A stretch of 64,000 bases of DNA from Acetohalobium arabaticum DSM 5501. GTDB taxonomy: Bacteria > Bacillota > Halanaerobiia > Halobacteroidales > Acetohalobiaceae. The notes beneath the pieces were generated by a model, which saw nothing but the letters and a program-made list of their open reading frames with translations, ran no database searches and was not told the DNA's origin. This document shows, in pieces, positions 19,832-30,004 of the stretch. Where the stretch lies: assembly GCF_000144695.1 (NCBI RefSeq), contig NC_014378.1:124001-188000 (forward strand), read 5' to 3'. How positions within the stretch are numbered: the first letter of the stretch is position 1; every line of letters begins with the position of its first letter. Position numbers and translations under genes: made by a program.

Positions 19832-20172
19832 ATTTAGTTCCACCCTTGTCTAGATTTTAAATTATTATATGTAGGCCTTATTTATTATATTCTGAGATCT
19901 AGTTGAAAATTGAATTAAGTTTTATGTCCTGACCTGATAGATTTAATTGGTCAGGTATTTTTATTTTGTAATTTATTGAATTATTGAATATTTTTAGAAT
20001 CATTTTAAAATAATATTCAAGAATAGATTTAATTAAACGAGGGAAGACAGGATTAAAAATTTAATAATTAATACTTGTAAGTAAACATTATAGTTAAATA
20101 GAGAATATTATATTTATGAGGAGATAATTAGGTTTAGTACATTATAATTTTCATAAATTAGCTTTAGAATTA
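19832..20172. other. AT-rich gap between the minus-strand gene and ctsR
   Basis: No gene seen. It contains one plus-strand hairpin CCTGACC (19928-19934) / GGTCAGG (19949-19955) followed by TATTTTTATTTT, which looks like an intrinsic terminator with no gene to serve. A short untranslated transcript or leftover operon end are possible; nothing else stands out. Confidence 0.4.
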
Positions 20173-20201
20173 TTTGCAAATAATAAAAGATGATGTATAA
20201 T
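20173..20201 (+). promoter_or_regulatory. Promoter of the ctsR operon
   Basis: TTTGCA (20173-20178), 17-base spacer, TATAAT (20196-20201), directly upstream of the CtsR operator. Confidence 0.72.
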
Positions 20202-20211
20202 AAATTTAAAA

Positions 20212-20228
20212 GGTCAAGAATAGTCAAA
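20212..20228 (+). promoter_or_regulatory. CtsR operator
   Basis: Direct heptad repeat GGTCAAG-AAT-AGTCAAA, one mismatch from the known CtsR box (GGTCAAA, three bases, GGTCAAA or AGTCAAA). It overlaps the expected transcription start, so CtsR would repress its own operon, relieved by heat or protein stress. Confidence 0.85.
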
Positions 20229-20248
20229 GTTAAAAAGGGGGGGCAATG

Positions 20249-20734
20249 ATGAGTAGCCTGTCTGATAGAATAGAATATTATCTTAAGAATTTATTGACAG
20301 AAACTGAAGCCAAGAATATTATTAAGATTCAGAGGAATAAGGTAGCTGAGAAGTTTAATTGTGTACCGTCACAGATTAATTATGTATTAAAGACTCGTTT
20401 TAATATGGCAAGCGGTTACGTGATTGAAAGCCAGCGAGGCGGTGGAGGTTATGTCAAAATTATTAAAATAGATCATGATTCTAAACTGAAAATATTGAAA
20501 TTAATGTTGAATAAGATCGGGGATAGTATTTCACAGCGGGATGCTAATAATATAATTCAGCGCTTATATGAAGAAGATATTATGACAAAACGAGAAAAAG
20601 AATTATTGGAAACAATGCTTCATCGGCAAAATTTAAATCTTAATTTGCCTGACCGTGATATTTTAAGAGCTAATATGTTAGGTTCGGCTTTGCAGGTGTT
20701 GGCTAAGGCTGAAGAGACTAATAAGGAGGGATGA
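20249..20734 (+). CDS. ctsR: Transcriptional repressor of class III stress genes CtsR
   Basis: A 161-residue repressor. The N-terminal winged helix-turn-helix includes KFNCVPSQINYVLKTRF, the glycine-rich wing ESQRGGGGYVKI (the thermosensing loop region in CtsR), and a C-terminal dimerisation domain. The second of two adjacent ATGs is preferred because the G run at 20237-20243 is too close to the first. First gene of ctsR-mcsA-mcsB-clpC; its own operator is visible upstream. McsB normally phosphorylates CtsR on arginine and inactivates it. Confidence 0.95.
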   Translation: MSSLSDRIEYYLKNLLTETEAKNIIKIQRNKVAEKFNCVPSQINYVLKTRFNMASGYVIESQRGGGGYVKIIKIDHDSKLKILKLMLNKIGDSISQRDANNIIQRLYEEDIMTKREKELLETMLHRQNLNLNLPDRDILRANMLGSALQVLAKAEETNKEG

Positions 20735-20737
20735 GAT

Positions 20738-21265
20738 ATGCTTTGTCAAGAATGTCAAAAACGGGAAGCAACAGTTCATTTAACTAAGATAATTAATAAT
20801 AAAAAGAAGGAAATCTATCTCTGTGATAAATGTGCGCAGGAAAAAGAAGAACTAAATTTTGGTAAGGAAGGCTTCTCTTTTAATAATTTATTAGCCGGTT
20901 TATTAAGCAGTGAGTCTGGTTCTAATACACCTAACTCTAATCTGAATTTAAGTTATAATAAGGCTCAAGCAGAGTGTGAAGATTGTGGTTTAAATTATGC
21001 TGAGTTCAGCCGTCAGGGAAAGTTAGGCTGTAGTGAATGTTATACAGAGTTTGAAGATAAAATTAATAAAGTATTGAAGAAAGTTCATGGCAATAATCGG
21101 CATACAGGTAAGGTTCCTAAAAGAACTGGCGGAGTAATTAGAACTAGAAAGGAAATTCAGAAGCTGCGGAAAAAAATGCAGGAGGCAGTCCAAGAGGAAG
21201 AGTTTGAAGAAGCTGCTAGGCTGCGGGATGAAATAAAGGAACTAGAAGAAAAAATTGAGGAGTAA
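20738..21265 (+). CDS. mcsA: Protein-arginine kinase activator McsA
   Basis: A 175-residue protein with four CxxC pairs: CQEC (3-6), CDKC (29-32), CEDC (80-83) and CSEC (98-101), forming zinc-binding sites. A UVR motif (about 139-174, EEEFEEAARLRDEIKELEEK) closes the protein and can contact ClpC. It stimulates the kinase McsB. The gene starts 3 bases after ctsR and runs into mcsB after 14 bases. Confidence 0.95.
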   Translation: MLCQECQKREATVHLTKIINNKKKEIYLCDKCAQEKEELNFGKEGFSFNNLLAGLLSSESGSNTPNSNLNLSYNKAQAECEDCGLNYAEFSRQGKLGCSECYTEFEDKINKVLKKVHGNNRHTGKVPKRTGGVIRTRKEIQKLRKKMQEAVQEEEFEEAARLRDEIKELEEKIEE

Positions 21266-21279
21266 ATGGAGGTGGAAAT

Positions 21280-22335
21280 ATGTCCATGACAAGCAGAATT
21301 AATAACACTTTAAATAAATGGATGAAGGCTTCAGGGCCTGACTCCGATGTAGTAATCAGTAGTCGGATTCGGTTAGCCAGAAATCTTATGGAGTTATCAT
21401 TTCCTAATCATGCTTCTGATAAGGAAGCTAGAAAAGTTATTGATAAGGTAGAGGAGTTGCTAGCTGAAAAGGAGAGCGAATTAGATTTTAAATTACTGGA
21501 TTTGGAAACAATTCCTACTTTAGAAAAGAAGGTAATGGTAGAGAAGCATTTAATTAGTCCTGAACATGCTGAACCGGGGCAACATAAAGGTTTAATATTG
21601 ACTGACGATGAAAGTGTCAGTATTATGATTAATGAAGAGGACCATATTAGAATTCAGATCTTATTTTCAGGATTACAGTTAGAAGAGGCTTGGGATTTAG
21701 GTGATCAGGTTGATGATTATTTGGAATCTAAGTTGAATTTTGCTTTCAATGAAGAATACGGTTATCTAACAACCTGTCCTACTAATGCAGGAACGGGAAT
21801 GAGGGCTTCGGTAATGGTTCATCTACCAGCATTAAATTTAAGTAATCAGATTAATGATGTTCTGCGGGCTATTTCCCAATTAGGATTGGCAGTAAGAGGA
21901 CTATATGGGGAAGGGACAGAAGCATTAGGTAATATTTATCAAATATCCAATCAAGTGACTTTGGGGCCTTCAGAGGAAGAGATTATTGAGAATTTACAAG
22001 GAGTTATTAAACAGATTATAAACCAGGAACGGAATGCCCGCAAAAGATTGATGAAGGAGAATAAAATAGAATTAAAGGATAGGATTTATCGTAGCTATGC
22101 AGTTTTAAAGTATGCACGTAAAATATCAAGTAAGGAAGCTATGAAATTATTGTCTGATGTAAAATTAGGAGTAGATTTGGGAATAATAGATGATGTTTCT
22201 GCTAGCATCTTTAATGAATTGATGGTTTTAATTAGCTCACCTGCTTTACAGCGACTAGAGGAAAAAGATTTAAATTCTTCACAGCGAGATGAAAAAAGAG
22301 CTGATTTAATCAGAAAGAGAATTAGAGAAAAATAA
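21280..22335 (+). CDS. mcsB: Protein arginine kinase McsB
   Basis: A 351-residue kinase of the phosphagen-kinase fold that phosphorylates arginines on CtsR and on misfolded proteins, marking them for ClpC-ClpP. ATP-binding arginines appear in [12 protein letters not shown] (near residues 25-36) and [11 protein letters not shown]; Cys166 in [14 protein letters not shown] corresponds to the active-site cysteine loop. NEEDHIRIQ is also conserved. Full length. RBS GGAGGTGG. Confidence 0.95.
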   Translation: MSMTSRINNTLNKWMKASGPDSDVVISSRIRLARNLMELSFPNHASDKEARKVIDKVEELLAEKESELDFKLLDLETIPTLEKKVMVEKHLISPEHAEPGQHKGLILTDDESVSIMINEEDHIRIQILFSGLQLEEAWDLGDQVDDYLESKLNFAFNEEYGYLTTCPTNAGTGMRASVMVHLPALNLSNQINDVLRAISQLGLAVRGLYGEGTEALGNIYQISNQVTLGPSEEEIIENLQGVIKQIINQERNARKRLMKENKIELKDRIYRSYAVLKYARKISSKEAMKLLSDVKLGVDLGIIDDVSASIFNELMVLISSPALQRLEEKDLNSSQRDEKRADLIRKRIREK

Positions 22336-22354
22336 AACTGGAGGTGTCAAACTT

Positions 22355-24796
22355 ATGATTTTTGGTCGCTTTACAGAAAGAGCTAGAAAGGTATTAGTCT
22401 TAGCCCAGGAAGAAGCTAAGGATTTAGGCCATAGTTATGTAGGTACGGAACACCTATTATTAGGTTTAATATCAGAAGGAGAAGGCATTGCCAGTAAAAC
22501 ATTGGAAGATTTTGATCTTAAATCAGAAGAGTTAAAAGTAGAGGTTAATAAATTAATCGGTGACAAAGGCAGTCCAGTACAAGCAGATAAGCTGAACTTT
22601 ACGCCGCGTACTAAAAAGGTTTTAAACTTAGCAATGGAAGAGGCTAGACGATTAGGACAGAATTATATCGGAACTGAACATCTTTTATTGGGATTGGTTA
22701 AAGAAGGTGAAGGAGTAGCAGCAAGAGTCTTGAAGAATTCAGGAGTAGAACTGGATAAATTACGAAAGAAGATCATGAATGAATTAGGAACTACAGAGAA
22801 AGCAGGTAAATTTAATCAACAAGGCAGAAAACGAAATAGTAATACTCCTACGCTGGATGATTTCAGTCGTGATCTAACTGCTTTAGCTGAAGAGGAAAAA
22901 TTAGATCCAGTAATTGGTCGAAAACAGGAGATACAGCGAGTAATTCAGGTGTTAAGTAGAAGAAAGAAGAATAATCCTTGCTTAATTGGGGAACCGGGAG
23001 TAGGTAAAACAGCTATTGCTGAAGGTTTAGCACTGATGATTGCTAACGATGATGTTCCGGAAACATTGACTGATAAGCGGGTATTGGCTTTGGATTTAAG
23101 TTCATTAGTAGCAGGTTCTAAATATAGAGGAGAATTTGAAAAGCGGTTAAAAGCAGTTATGAATGAGATTAATGAAGCCGGTGACATAATCATCTTTATT
23201 GATGAACTCCATAATTTAGTTGGAGCTGGCGGGGCTGAAGGAGCTATTGATGCAGCTAATATTCTAAAACCGGCTCTTGCGCGAGGAGAACTACAGTGTA
23301 TTGGAGCTACTACTTTAGATGAATATCGCAAGCATATTGAAAAGGATTCTGCATTAGAAAGAAGATTCCAGTCTGTATTAGTTGAAGAGCCGTCTATAGA
23401 AGAAACAGTATCAATCTTAGAAGGTCTGCGTGATGTCTATGAAGCCCACCATCGGGTAAAAATTACTGACGAAGCTATTAAGGCAGCTGCTAATCTCTCA
23501 CATCGATATATTACTGATCGCTTCTTGCCTGATAAGGCAATAGATTTGGTAGATGAAGCAGGATCTAAAATAAGGTTACAGGATAATACAGTTCCATCTG
23601 AAATTAAAGAGTTAAATAAAGAATTGGAAAGTGTTGAAAAGGAGAAGGAAGCTGCTGTTAAAGCCCAGGAATTCGAAAAGGCTGCTAACCTGAGAGATAA
23701 AGAGAAGCAGTTAAAAGAGGAATTAGAAGAAACTAAATCAGAATGGAAAAATCAGAAGGGGAGAGATGAATCTCTAATTACCAAAGAAGATATTGCTGAA
23801 ATTGTCTCTGACTGGAGCGGAGTGCCGGTAACTAAACTGACTGAAGATGAATCTAAAAAATTACTGCGTTTAGAAGAAGAGTTACATGAAAGAATTGTGG
23901 GCCAGGATGAAGCTATTGAGGCTGTATCCCAAGCAGTCCGCCGAGCTAGAGCAGGACTTAAGGATCCTAAGCGGCCTATCGGTTCCTTTATCTTCTTAGG
24001 GCCTACTGGTGTAGGTAAGACAGAGCTGGCAAAGACATTAGCTGAAGCAATGTTCGATGATGAGGAAGCTATGATTAGAATTGATATGTCTGAATATATG
24101 GAAAAGCATGCTGTTTCTAGATTAGTAGGAGCACCTCCAGGATATGTAGGCCATGAAGAGGGAGGACAGTTAACTGAACAGGTAAGACGCCAACCTTTCT
24201 CTGTAATCTTATTGGATGAGATTGAGAAAGCCCATCCGGAAGTCTTTAATATGCTGCTGCAGGTTTTAGAGGATGGCCAGTTGACGGATTCTCAGGGCAG
24301 AACTGTAGACTTTAAGAATACAATCATTATTATGACTTCTAATGTTGGAGCCAATTTAATTGAGAATCAGTCCGGTGTCGGTTTTACACCTAGTGAGAAG
24401 AATGCTGAAACTTCTTATCAGCGGATGAAAGAAAAGGTAACTTCTGAACTGAAGAAACAGTTTAGACCTGAATTCTTAAACCGGCTGGATGAAACAATTG
24501 TCTTCCATGCTTTAGAGTTAGAGCATATTAAGGAGATTATTGATTTGATGTTAGAAGAGGTGTTTGAGCGGTTAGATGAGAAAGAGATTACAATAGAAGT
24601 AACTGATGATGCTAAAGAAGTTATTGCTGAAAAAGGATTTGATAAAGAGTTTGGCGCTAGGCCGCTAAAACGGACTATTCGCCGGATGATGGAGAATCCT
24701 CTGTCGGAAAAATTAATAGCTGGTGAATTCAGTGATGGTGATCACATTGTAGTGGATGTTGATGAAGAAGAAAATCTAACCTTCATTGAAGCATAA
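22355..24796 (+). CDS. clpC: ATP-dependent Clp protease ATP-binding subunit ClpC
   Basis: An 813-residue AAA+ unfoldase. Residues 1-145 hold two Clp-N repeats (both with [11 protein letters not shown] or [11 protein letters not shown]) that read phosphoarginine. The first ATPase has Walker A GEPGVGKT (212-219); the middle domain with a UVR-like segment ([20 protein letters not shown] region) recruits McsA-type adaptors; the second ATPase has GPTGVGKT (549-556). It ends with the D2 small domain. Works with ClpP, which is not in this window. Terminator-like palindrome follows. Confidence 0.97.
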   Translation: MIFGRFTERARKVLVLAQEEAKDLGHSYVGTEHLLLGLISEGEGIASKTLEDFDLKSEELKVEVNKLIGDKGSPVQADKLNFTPRTKKVLNLAMEEARRLGQNYIGTEHLLLGLVKEGEGVAARVLKNSGVELDKLRKKIMNELGTTEKAGKFNQQGRKRNSNTPTLDDFSRDLTALAEEEKLDPVIGRKQEIQRVIQVLSRRKKNNPCLIGEPGVGKTAIAEGLALMIANDDVPETLTDKRVLALDLSSLVAGSKYRGEFEKRLKAVMNEINEAGDIIIFIDELHNLVGAGGAEGAIDAANILKPALARGELQCIGATTLDEYRKHIEKDSALERRFQSVLVEEPSIEETVSILEGLRDVYEAHHRVKITDEAIKAAANLSHRYITDRFLPDKAIDLVDEAGSKIRLQDNTVPSEIKELNKELESVEKEKEAAVKAQEFEKAANLRDKEKQLKEELEETKSEWKNQKGRDESLITKEDIAEIVSDWSGVPVTKLTEDESKKLLRLEEELHERIVGQDEAIEAVSQAVRRARAGLKDPKRPIGSFIFLGPTGVGKTELAKTLAEAMFDDEEAMIRIDMSEYMEKHAVSRLVGAPPGYVGHEEGGQLTEQVRRQPFSVILLDEIEKAHPEVFNMLLQVLEDGQLTDSQGRTVDFKNTIIIMTSNVGANLIENQSGVGFTPSEKNAETSYQRMKEKVTSELKKQFRPEFLNRLDETIVFHALELEHIKEIIDLMLEEVFERLDEKEITIEVTDDAKEVIAEKGFDKEFGARPLKRTIRRMMENPLSEKLIAGEFSDGDHIVVDVDEEENLTFIEA

Positions 24797-24807
24797 TTAA
24801 TCAAGCT

Positions 24808-24840
24808 AAGTAGAGGGATATCCCTCTACTTAATTATTTA
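24808..24840 (+). terminator. Probable terminator after clpC
   Basis: Perfect palindrome AAGTAGAGGGAT/ATCCCTCTACTT at 24808-24831 followed by an AT-rich stretch with only short T runs. The stem is strong but the tail is weak, so termination may be partial, allowing stress-linked read-through into radA. Confidence 0.6.
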
Positions 24841-24846
24841 TATAGC

Positions 24847-24875
24847 TTGTTAAATTTGTTTAAAAATGTTATAAT
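24847..24875 (+). promoter_or_regulatory. Promoter of radA
   Basis: TTGTTA (24847-24852), 17-base spacer, TATAAT (24870-24875), 48 bases before the radA start. Confidence 0.7.
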
Positions 24876-24923
24876 AAAATTTAGGTTCAAGTAACTAAAG
24901 AAAATAATTTTAGGTGATAAAGA

Positions 24924-26312
24924 GTGGCTAAAAAGAAAGTAAGATATGTTTGTGAGGAATGTGGTCATGAAGCTTTGAAGTGGAATGGTCAATGTGCTGG
25001 CTGCGGCAGTTGGAATACCTTAGTAAAGAAAATTCATGATAAACAAGAGAAAAAAAAGCAGGAAGAGAAAAAGAAAAAAGCTGAAAAAGGAAATCCCCCT
25101 CAACAGATTGATCAGATTACAACAGCAACAGCTAATCGACTGAAGACAGAACTTAGTGAGTTAAATCGCGTTTTAGGGGGAGGTATCGTTCCTGGTTCGT
25201 TAATTTTGATCGGTGGAGCTCCAGGAATAGGGAAATCTACTCTTTTATTACAGTTAGCTTATCAGATTAGCTGTAAATATGGGAAAGTATTATATGTATC
25301 TGCCGAGGAGTCAAAACATCAGGTCAAATTAAGGGCTGATCGGCTGCAGGTTAACAGTTCTGAACTTTATGTCTTAACAGAAACTAATTACTTTACTATA
25401 GAAGAAGAAGTTAAAAATTTAGCACCTGAATTAGTAATTATAGATTCAATCCAAACTATCTATGATCCTGATTATGATTCGGTGCCCGGCAGTATAAAAC
25501 AGGTCCGGGAATGTACTGGAAAATTGATGAGGTTAGCTAAGACAGAAGATATACCCATTTTTTTAGTCGGACATGTAACCAAAAAGGGATCTATTGCTGG
25601 GCCAAAGATGTTAGAGCATATGGTTGATGTTGTTCTTTATTTTGATAGTGAACAGCAGCAGCTCTACCGCATTCTGCGTTCAGCCAAGAATCGCTATGGA
25701 TCTACTGATGAAATAGGTATTTTTGAAATGAAACAGCAGGGGTTAATAGAAGTTTTGAATCCGTCTCGACATTTTATTTCAGAGCGTCCTAGTGGTGTTT
25801 CGGGTTCAGTAATTGTACCTTGCTTAGAAGGCACCAGACCGATATTGGTTGAGGTACAGGCTTTAACTAGCACAGCTAATTATGGTTCACCAACTAGAAT
25901 GACTTCTGGGGTTGATCATAGACGTGTTTCTTTAATTCTGGCTGTATTAGAAAAACGCTTAGGGCTTTATTTGCAAGGTGAAGATGTCAATATAAATATT
26001 GCCGGAGGTATGCAGATAGAAGAACCCGGTATTGATTTAGGTATTGCTGTAGCTATTATTTCCAGCTTCCGGGAGCTTCCTTTACCGGAGGATTTATTAG
26101 TTTTAGGAGAGATAGGTCTTTCGGGAGAGGTAAGGGCAGTCAGTAGGATGGAAAGTAGAATTCAAGAAGCTATAAAACTAGGCTTCAAGCAATTTATAAT
26201 TCCGGATGGTAATTTATCATCTTTAGAATTAGATGTAAGTGATCTAGAAATAGAAGTCTGTGGAGTTAAGCAGGTTTCTGAAGTATTGGATCTAATTTTG
26301 GGAGGTGAATAA
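24924..26312 (+). CDS. radA: DNA repair protein RadA (Sms)
   Basis: A 462-residue branch-migration helicase acting in homologous recombination. It starts at GTG with an N-terminal zinc finger (Cys10, 13, 24, 27), a very Lys/Glu-rich linker (about 38-60), the RecA-type ATPase with Walker A GGAPGIGKST (97-106), the RadA-specific KNRYG motif (255-259, usually KNRFG), and a C-terminal Lon-protease-like domain. It precedes disA by 5 bases, as in many Firmicutes. Confidence 0.96.
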   Translation: MAKKKVRYVCEECGHEALKWNGQCAGCGSWNTLVKKIHDKQEKKKQEEKKKKAEKGNPPQQIDQITTATANRLKTELSELNRVLGGGIVPGSLILIGGAPGIGKSTLLLQLAYQISCKYGKVLYVSAEESKHQVKLRADRLQVNSSELYVLTETNYFTIEEEVKNLAPELVIIDSIQTIYDPDYDSVPGSIKQVRECTGKLMRLAKTEDIPIFLVGHVTKKGSIAGPKMLEHMVDVVLYFDSEQQQLYRILRSAKNRYGSTDEIGIFEMKQQGLIEVLNPSRHFISERPSGVSGSVIVPCLEGTRPILVEVQALTSTANYGSPTRMTSGVDHRRVSLILAVLEKRLGLYLQGEDVNINIAGGMQIEEPGIDLGIAVAIISSFRELPLPEDLLVLGEIGLSGEVRAVSRMESRIQEAIKLGFKQFIIPDGNLSSLELDVSDLEIEVCGVKQVSEVLDLILGGE

Positions 26313-26317
26313 GAAGA

Positions 26318-27439
26318 GTGGATACTGAACATGATGAATTTAAAGAGGTATTTGATTTTTTGGCTCCAGGAACTTCTTTTCGTGAAGGCTTGGAGAATAT
26401 ATTGCGGGCTAAAACTGGTGGATTAATAGTAGTTGGTGATAGCAAAGAAGTTTTAGGAATAGTAGACGGTGGTTTTAATATCAATAGCGAGCTGACAGCA
26501 GCTCGGTTATATGAACTGGCTAAGATGGATGGTGCTATTGTATTAAGCAGTGACTGTGAGCGGATTTTATGTGCTAATGCTCAATTAGTACCTGATCCCG
26601 GAATTTCATCAACTGAGACAGGAACGAGACATAGGACTGCTGAACGGGTTGCTAAACAGACTGGAGAATTAGTAATTTCAATTTCGCAGCGCCGGGATAT
26701 AATCTCGTTGTATAAAAATGAGGAGAAGTATGTTCTAGAAGACATAAGAGTTATTTTAGCCAAGGCTAACCAGGCTATTCAGACTTTAGAAAAGTATAGA
26801 AGTGTGTTAGACCAGACTTTAAATAAATTAAGTGCTTTAGAATTTCAGGATTTAGTCACAGTTTCAGAAGTAGCAACTGTCCTCCAACGAACGGAGATGG
26901 TATTACGAATTGGAAAAGAGATTGAAAGGTATATTCGAGAATTAGGTACTGAAGGGCGCTTAATTAATATGCAGTTAGAAGAGCTGCTGGCTAATGTAAA
27001 GGACGAAGGAATTTTATTAATTAAAGATTATATTACTCAGTCACAGATTGAATCAGAGGAGGGGGCTGAAGGAGAGGAAGATGATGAAAATGTGATTAAC
27101 TCTCCAGAAGATATTCTGATTAATATATCTGATTATGCTTCCGATGATCTAGTTAGCTTGACAACTATTAGCAAAAGATTAGGCTACGGCGGAAATATGA
27201 GTGTGCTTGATCTGTCTGTGTCTCCACGCGGATATAGACTGCTGCGTAAGATTCCTAGATTACCGATGCCGGTGATCGAAAACTTAGTTGATAATTTCAG
27301 TGATTTTCAGGCTATCTTAAATGCTTCTATAGATGAGCTGGATGATGTCGATGGTGTTGGGGAAGTAAGGGCCCAAGCTATTAAAGAAGGACTGAAACGT
27401 TTACGAGACCAGTCTTTATTGGAACAGAGGATGTATTAA
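26318..27439 (+). CDS. disA: DNA integrity scanning diadenylate cyclase DisA
   Basis: A 373-residue enzyme from GTG 26318 that makes c-di-AMP from two ATP and stops when bound to branched DNA. The DAC active site shows DGA (71-73) and GTRHRTAER (102-110). A helical linker (about 145-290, with an acidic SEEGAEGEEDDEN insert) and a C-terminal helix-hairpin-helix DNA-binding domain (DELDDVDGVGEVRAQAIKEG) follow. c-di-AMP controls osmolyte and potassium handling, relevant for a halophile. Coupled to radA. Confidence 0.96.
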   Translation: MDTEHDEFKEVFDFLAPGTSFREGLENILRAKTGGLIVVGDSKEVLGIVDGGFNINSELTAARLYELAKMDGAIVLSSDCERILCANAQLVPDPGISSTETGTRHRTAERVAKQTGELVISISQRRDIISLYKNEEKYVLEDIRVILAKANQAIQTLEKYRSVLDQTLNKLSALEFQDLVTVSEVATVLQRTEMVLRIGKEIERYIRELGTEGRLINMQLEELLANVKDEGILLIKDYITQSQIESEEGAEGEEDDENVINSPEDILINISDYASDDLVSLTTISKRLGYGGNMSVLDLSVSPRGYRLLRKIPRLPMPVIENLVDNFSDFQAILNASIDELDDVDGVGEVRAQAIKEGLKRLRDQSLLEQRMY

Positions 27440-27468
27440 TTGATTTTTTCAGTGAAATATGATATAGT
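27440..27468 (+). promoter_or_regulatory. Promoter of carD
   Basis: TTGATT (27440-27445), 17-base spacer, TATAGT (27463-27468), starting directly after the disA stop codon. Confidence 0.72.
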
Positions 27469-27505
27469 GTAATAGGCTTATTATGCTTTGAATGGAGGGG
27501 TATTA

Positions 27506-28015
27506 ATGTTTGAAACTGGCGATAAAATAGTTTATCCCAATCATGGTGCTGGAACTATTACTGATATTGAAAAGAAAGAAGTCTTAGGTGAAACAAAGAA
27601 GTATTATGTTATGCAGCTGCCTATCGGAGAGATGAGGGTAATGATTCCGATGGATAATGTAGATGATATTGGAATTAGAGAGGTTATAAGTTCAGATAGA
27701 GTAGATGATGTATTTCAGATATTAAAAGGTGAGAAGAGTGAAATGTCTCAAAACTGGAACCGAAGATATAGAGCCAACACAGAAAAAATTAAAAGTGGCG
27801 ATATTTTTGAAGTGGCAGAAGTAGTTAGAAATCTTACCCTGCGGGATATAGAAAAAGGATTATCAACAGGTGAGAAGAAGATGTTGAGTAATTCAAGACA
27901 GATTTTAATCAGTGAATTGGTGTTAGCTGAAGATAAAGATAAAGAGGAGATTGAAGAAGAAATTGATGAAATATTTTTTGATACTGAAGAAGAGAATGAA
28001 GAGGACGAAGAATAA
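27506..28015 (+). CDS. CarD-family transcriptional regulator
   Basis: A 169-residue protein. The N-terminal CarD/TRCF RNA-polymerase-interacting domain begins MFETGDKIVYPNHGAGTI and includes the YYVMQLP segment; a helical C-terminal domain follows (LTLRDIEKGLSTGEKKML), and the last 25 residues are almost only Glu and Asp. CarD/CdnL proteins bind RNA polymerase beta and stabilise open complexes, often at rRNA promoters. The ATG at 27506 has GGAGGGG upstream; a TTG six codons earlier lies in front of the binding site and is rejected. Confidence 0.93.
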   Translation: MFETGDKIVYPNHGAGTITDIEKKEVLGETKKYYVMQLPIGEMRVMIPMDNVDDIGIREVISSDRVDDVFQILKGEKSEMSQNWNRRYRANTEKIKSGDIFEVAEVVRNLTLRDIEKGLSTGEKKMLSNSRQILISELVLAEDKDKEEIEEEIDEIFFDTEEENEEDEE

Positions 28016-28018
28016 TGG

Positions 28019-28036
28019 CGTCAGGTCTTCCTGACG
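28019..28036 (+). other. Short hairpin between carD and the PIN/TRAM gene
   Basis: Seven-bp stem CGTCAGG (28019-28025) / CCTGACG (28030-28036) with TCTT loop, followed by only three T. It may act as a weak attenuator or as an mRNA-stabilising hairpin. Confidence 0.45.
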
Positions 28037-28063
28037 TTTAATTGCTTGGAAGGAGGTGGCGAA

Positions 28064-29188
28064 ATGCTGAAGCGAATTTGGCGCGGAATATGTACTATTT
28101 TAGGTGCAGTAGTTGGTTATCAGATCATTGAAGTATTAGGGTTGGCAGAAAAATTTGATTTTAGTTTAAATACTATCGATCAATTATTAACCAGTAATCA
28201 GATTTATGGAATAGTAATTGGAGGAATTATTGGGTATCTTTTATTACCAGTAGCAGTTGAGAGATTATTCCAGATTATTTTAAACTTTGAAGATAAACTG
28301 GAACGAATCCCCTTTCAAGATATAGTTGCTGGAATTGCCGGTTTGATCATTGGTCTAATAATTGGAATTCTTTTAATATTTGCTTTTCCCTTATCTTCGA
28401 TTCCGCAGTTTGGACTTTCGTTACAGGTGTTAGTTAATTTAGTTTTAGGTTATTTAGGTGTTAATTTAGCTATAAAAAAACGGGAAGAGTTTTTTAGATT
28501 ATTCGAAAATCTTCCTAATATCTTCAATAAGGATAAAATTTTGAGCAGCAGTGACCAAGAAGAAAATCAGGAATCAACTCCACCTTGTAAAATCTTAGAT
28601 ACTAGTGTAATTATTGATGGTAGAATAGCAGATATCTGCCAGACTGATTTTATTGATGGGGTATTTGTTATTCCTGAGTTTGTGTTAGAAGAATTACAGC
28701 ATATAGCTGATTCTTCTGATATATTAAAACGGAATCGAGGGCGCCGAGGACTTGAAATTTTAAATAAAATGCAGAAAGAATTAGATGTACCGGTTGAAAT
28801 TTATGAGGGGGATTTTGAGGATATAGATGAAGTGGACAGTAAATTGGTTAAGCTTGCTAAACTGCTTGGGGGCAAGGTAATAACTAATGACTACAATTTA
28901 AATAAGGTATCAGAGCTACAGGGAGTATCAGTTTTAAACATTAATGAGTTGGCCAATGCAGTAAAACCAGTAGTCTTACCGGGAGAAGAGATGACAGTTG
29001 AAATTATTAAAGAAGGTAAAGAACCAGGACAAGGTGTAGGTTATTTAGATGATGGCACTATGATTGTGGTAGATGATGGTAAGCAGAATATAGGTGATGA
29101 AATAGACGTCTTGGTAACTAGTGTATTACAGACAGCAGCCGGAAGAATGATTTTTGCTAAACCTAAAGCAGCCGAACAGGCTCTATAA
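28064..29188 (+). CDS. PIN/TRAM domain integral membrane protein (YacL type)
   Basis: A 374-residue protein. Four membrane segments lie at about 8-27, 46-66, 86-109 and 116-137. A PIN ribonuclease-like domain starts at 177 ([15 protein letters not shown], with Asp179 and Asp185 as candidate metal ligands), with further acidic residues in FVLEEL and TNDYNL. A TRAM RNA-binding domain (about 310-370) ends the protein. Homologues are known as YacL; the natural RNA target is not established. The start is the ATG 28064 behind AAGGAGGTGG. Confidence 0.9.
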   Translation: MLKRIWRGICTILGAVVGYQIIEVLGLAEKFDFSLNTIDQLLTSNQIYGIVIGGIIGYLLLPVAVERLFQIILNFEDKLERIPFQDIVAGIAGLIIGLIIGILLIFAFPLSSIPQFGLSLQVLVNLVLGYLGVNLAIKKREEFFRLFENLPNIFNKDKILSSSDQEENQESTPPCKILDTSVIIDGRIADICQTDFIDGVFVIPEFVLEELQHIADSSDILKRNRGRRGLEILNKMQKELDVPVEIYEGDFEDIDEVDSKLVKLAKLLGGKVITNDYNLNKVSELQGVSVLNINELANAVKPVVLPGEEMTVEIIKEGKEPGQGVGYLDDGTMIVVDDGKQNIGDEIDVLVTSVLQTAAGRMIFAKPKAAEQAL

Positions 29189-29311
29189 TCAACTTATTAT
29201 CGGCAATTATAATTATATTTATAATATTTCTTAACATCACCACCTTTGGAGAATTAACAATTTATATTTTTAAGACATAATATTAAAAATAAAGATAGGT
29301 GACTAAATAGA

Positions 29312-30004
29312 ATGGAATCTATAACTGCTATTATTCCTGCTGCTGGGCAGGGGAAGCGGATGAAGAGTAAGTTGAATAAGCAGTATCTTTCTTTATTGGA
29401 TAAACCGGTTTTGGCCCATACTGTAGAAGTATTTCAGAATTGTGATCTGATTACTGAAATTATTGTTGTGGTTAAAGAGGACGAAATAGATTATTGCCGG
29501 CGGAAAGTAATTGAAAAGTATAATTATAATAAAGTCAAGGCTCTTATCAGAGGAGGGCAGAGTAGACAGAAGTCGGTTCACAATGGGCTGCAGTCAGTTG
29601 ATAATGCTGACTATGTCTTGATTCATGATGGAGCTAGACCGTTGCTGACTGAAGATATGCTGTGTAGAGCTGTAGACCAGGTAAAGGATTACAAAGCAGT
29701 AGGGGTAGCAGTGCCTGTAAAGGATACAATCAAAAGAATAGATAATGATGGCTATGTAGCAGAGACTCCTGTTCGAGATAAACTCTGGGCCATTCAGACC
29801 CCTCAGGCTTTTGAATATAGTTTGGTGTCTGAAGCTTATAATAAAGCAATGAAGGAAGGTATCAGCGGAACAGATACTTCAATATTAGTTGAAAGATTAG
29901 GCCAAAAAGTTAAATTGATAAGAGGGAGTTATGAGAATTTGAAGATAACTACTCCTGAAGACTTAATCAATGCCGAGGCAATTATTAAAAGGAGGCAGCA
30001 ATGA
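29312..30004 (+). CDS. ispD: 2-C-methyl-D-erythritol 4-phosphate cytidylyltransferase
   Basis: A 230-residue MEP-pathway enzyme joining CTP and methylerythritol phosphate. IIPAAGQGKRMKSKLNKQYL is recognised through its parts AAGQGKRM and NKQYL; VLIHDGARPL, VKDTIKR and TPQAF are further signatures. Full length. Its stop overlaps the ispF start by 4 bases (ATGA type), so both are translated together. MEP pathway genes are typical of Firmicutes anaerobes. Confidence 0.96.
   Translation: MESITAIIPAAGQGKRMKSKLNKQYLSLLDKPVLAHTVEVFQNCDLITEIIVVVKEDEIDYCRRKVIEKYNYNKVKALIRGGQSRQKSVHNGLQSVDNADYVLIHDGARPLLTEDMLCRAVDQVKDYKAVGVAVPVKDTIKRIDNDGYVAETPVRDKLWAIQTPQAFEYSLVSEAYNKAMKEGISGTDTSILVERLGQKVKLIRGSYENLKITTPEDLINAEAIIKRRQQ

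Noticed and set aside
22945-23331. 128-codon minus-strand frame inside clpC
   Set aside because: Antisense shadow of the AAA+ core, no ribosome binding site.
27488-27505. Upstream TTG start of carD
   Set aside because: It lies before the GGAGGGG ribosome binding site; similar false extensions were removed for rplJ, rplL, rpmG, rplA, rpsG, rplB, rpsQ, thyX and the CBS-HutP gene.
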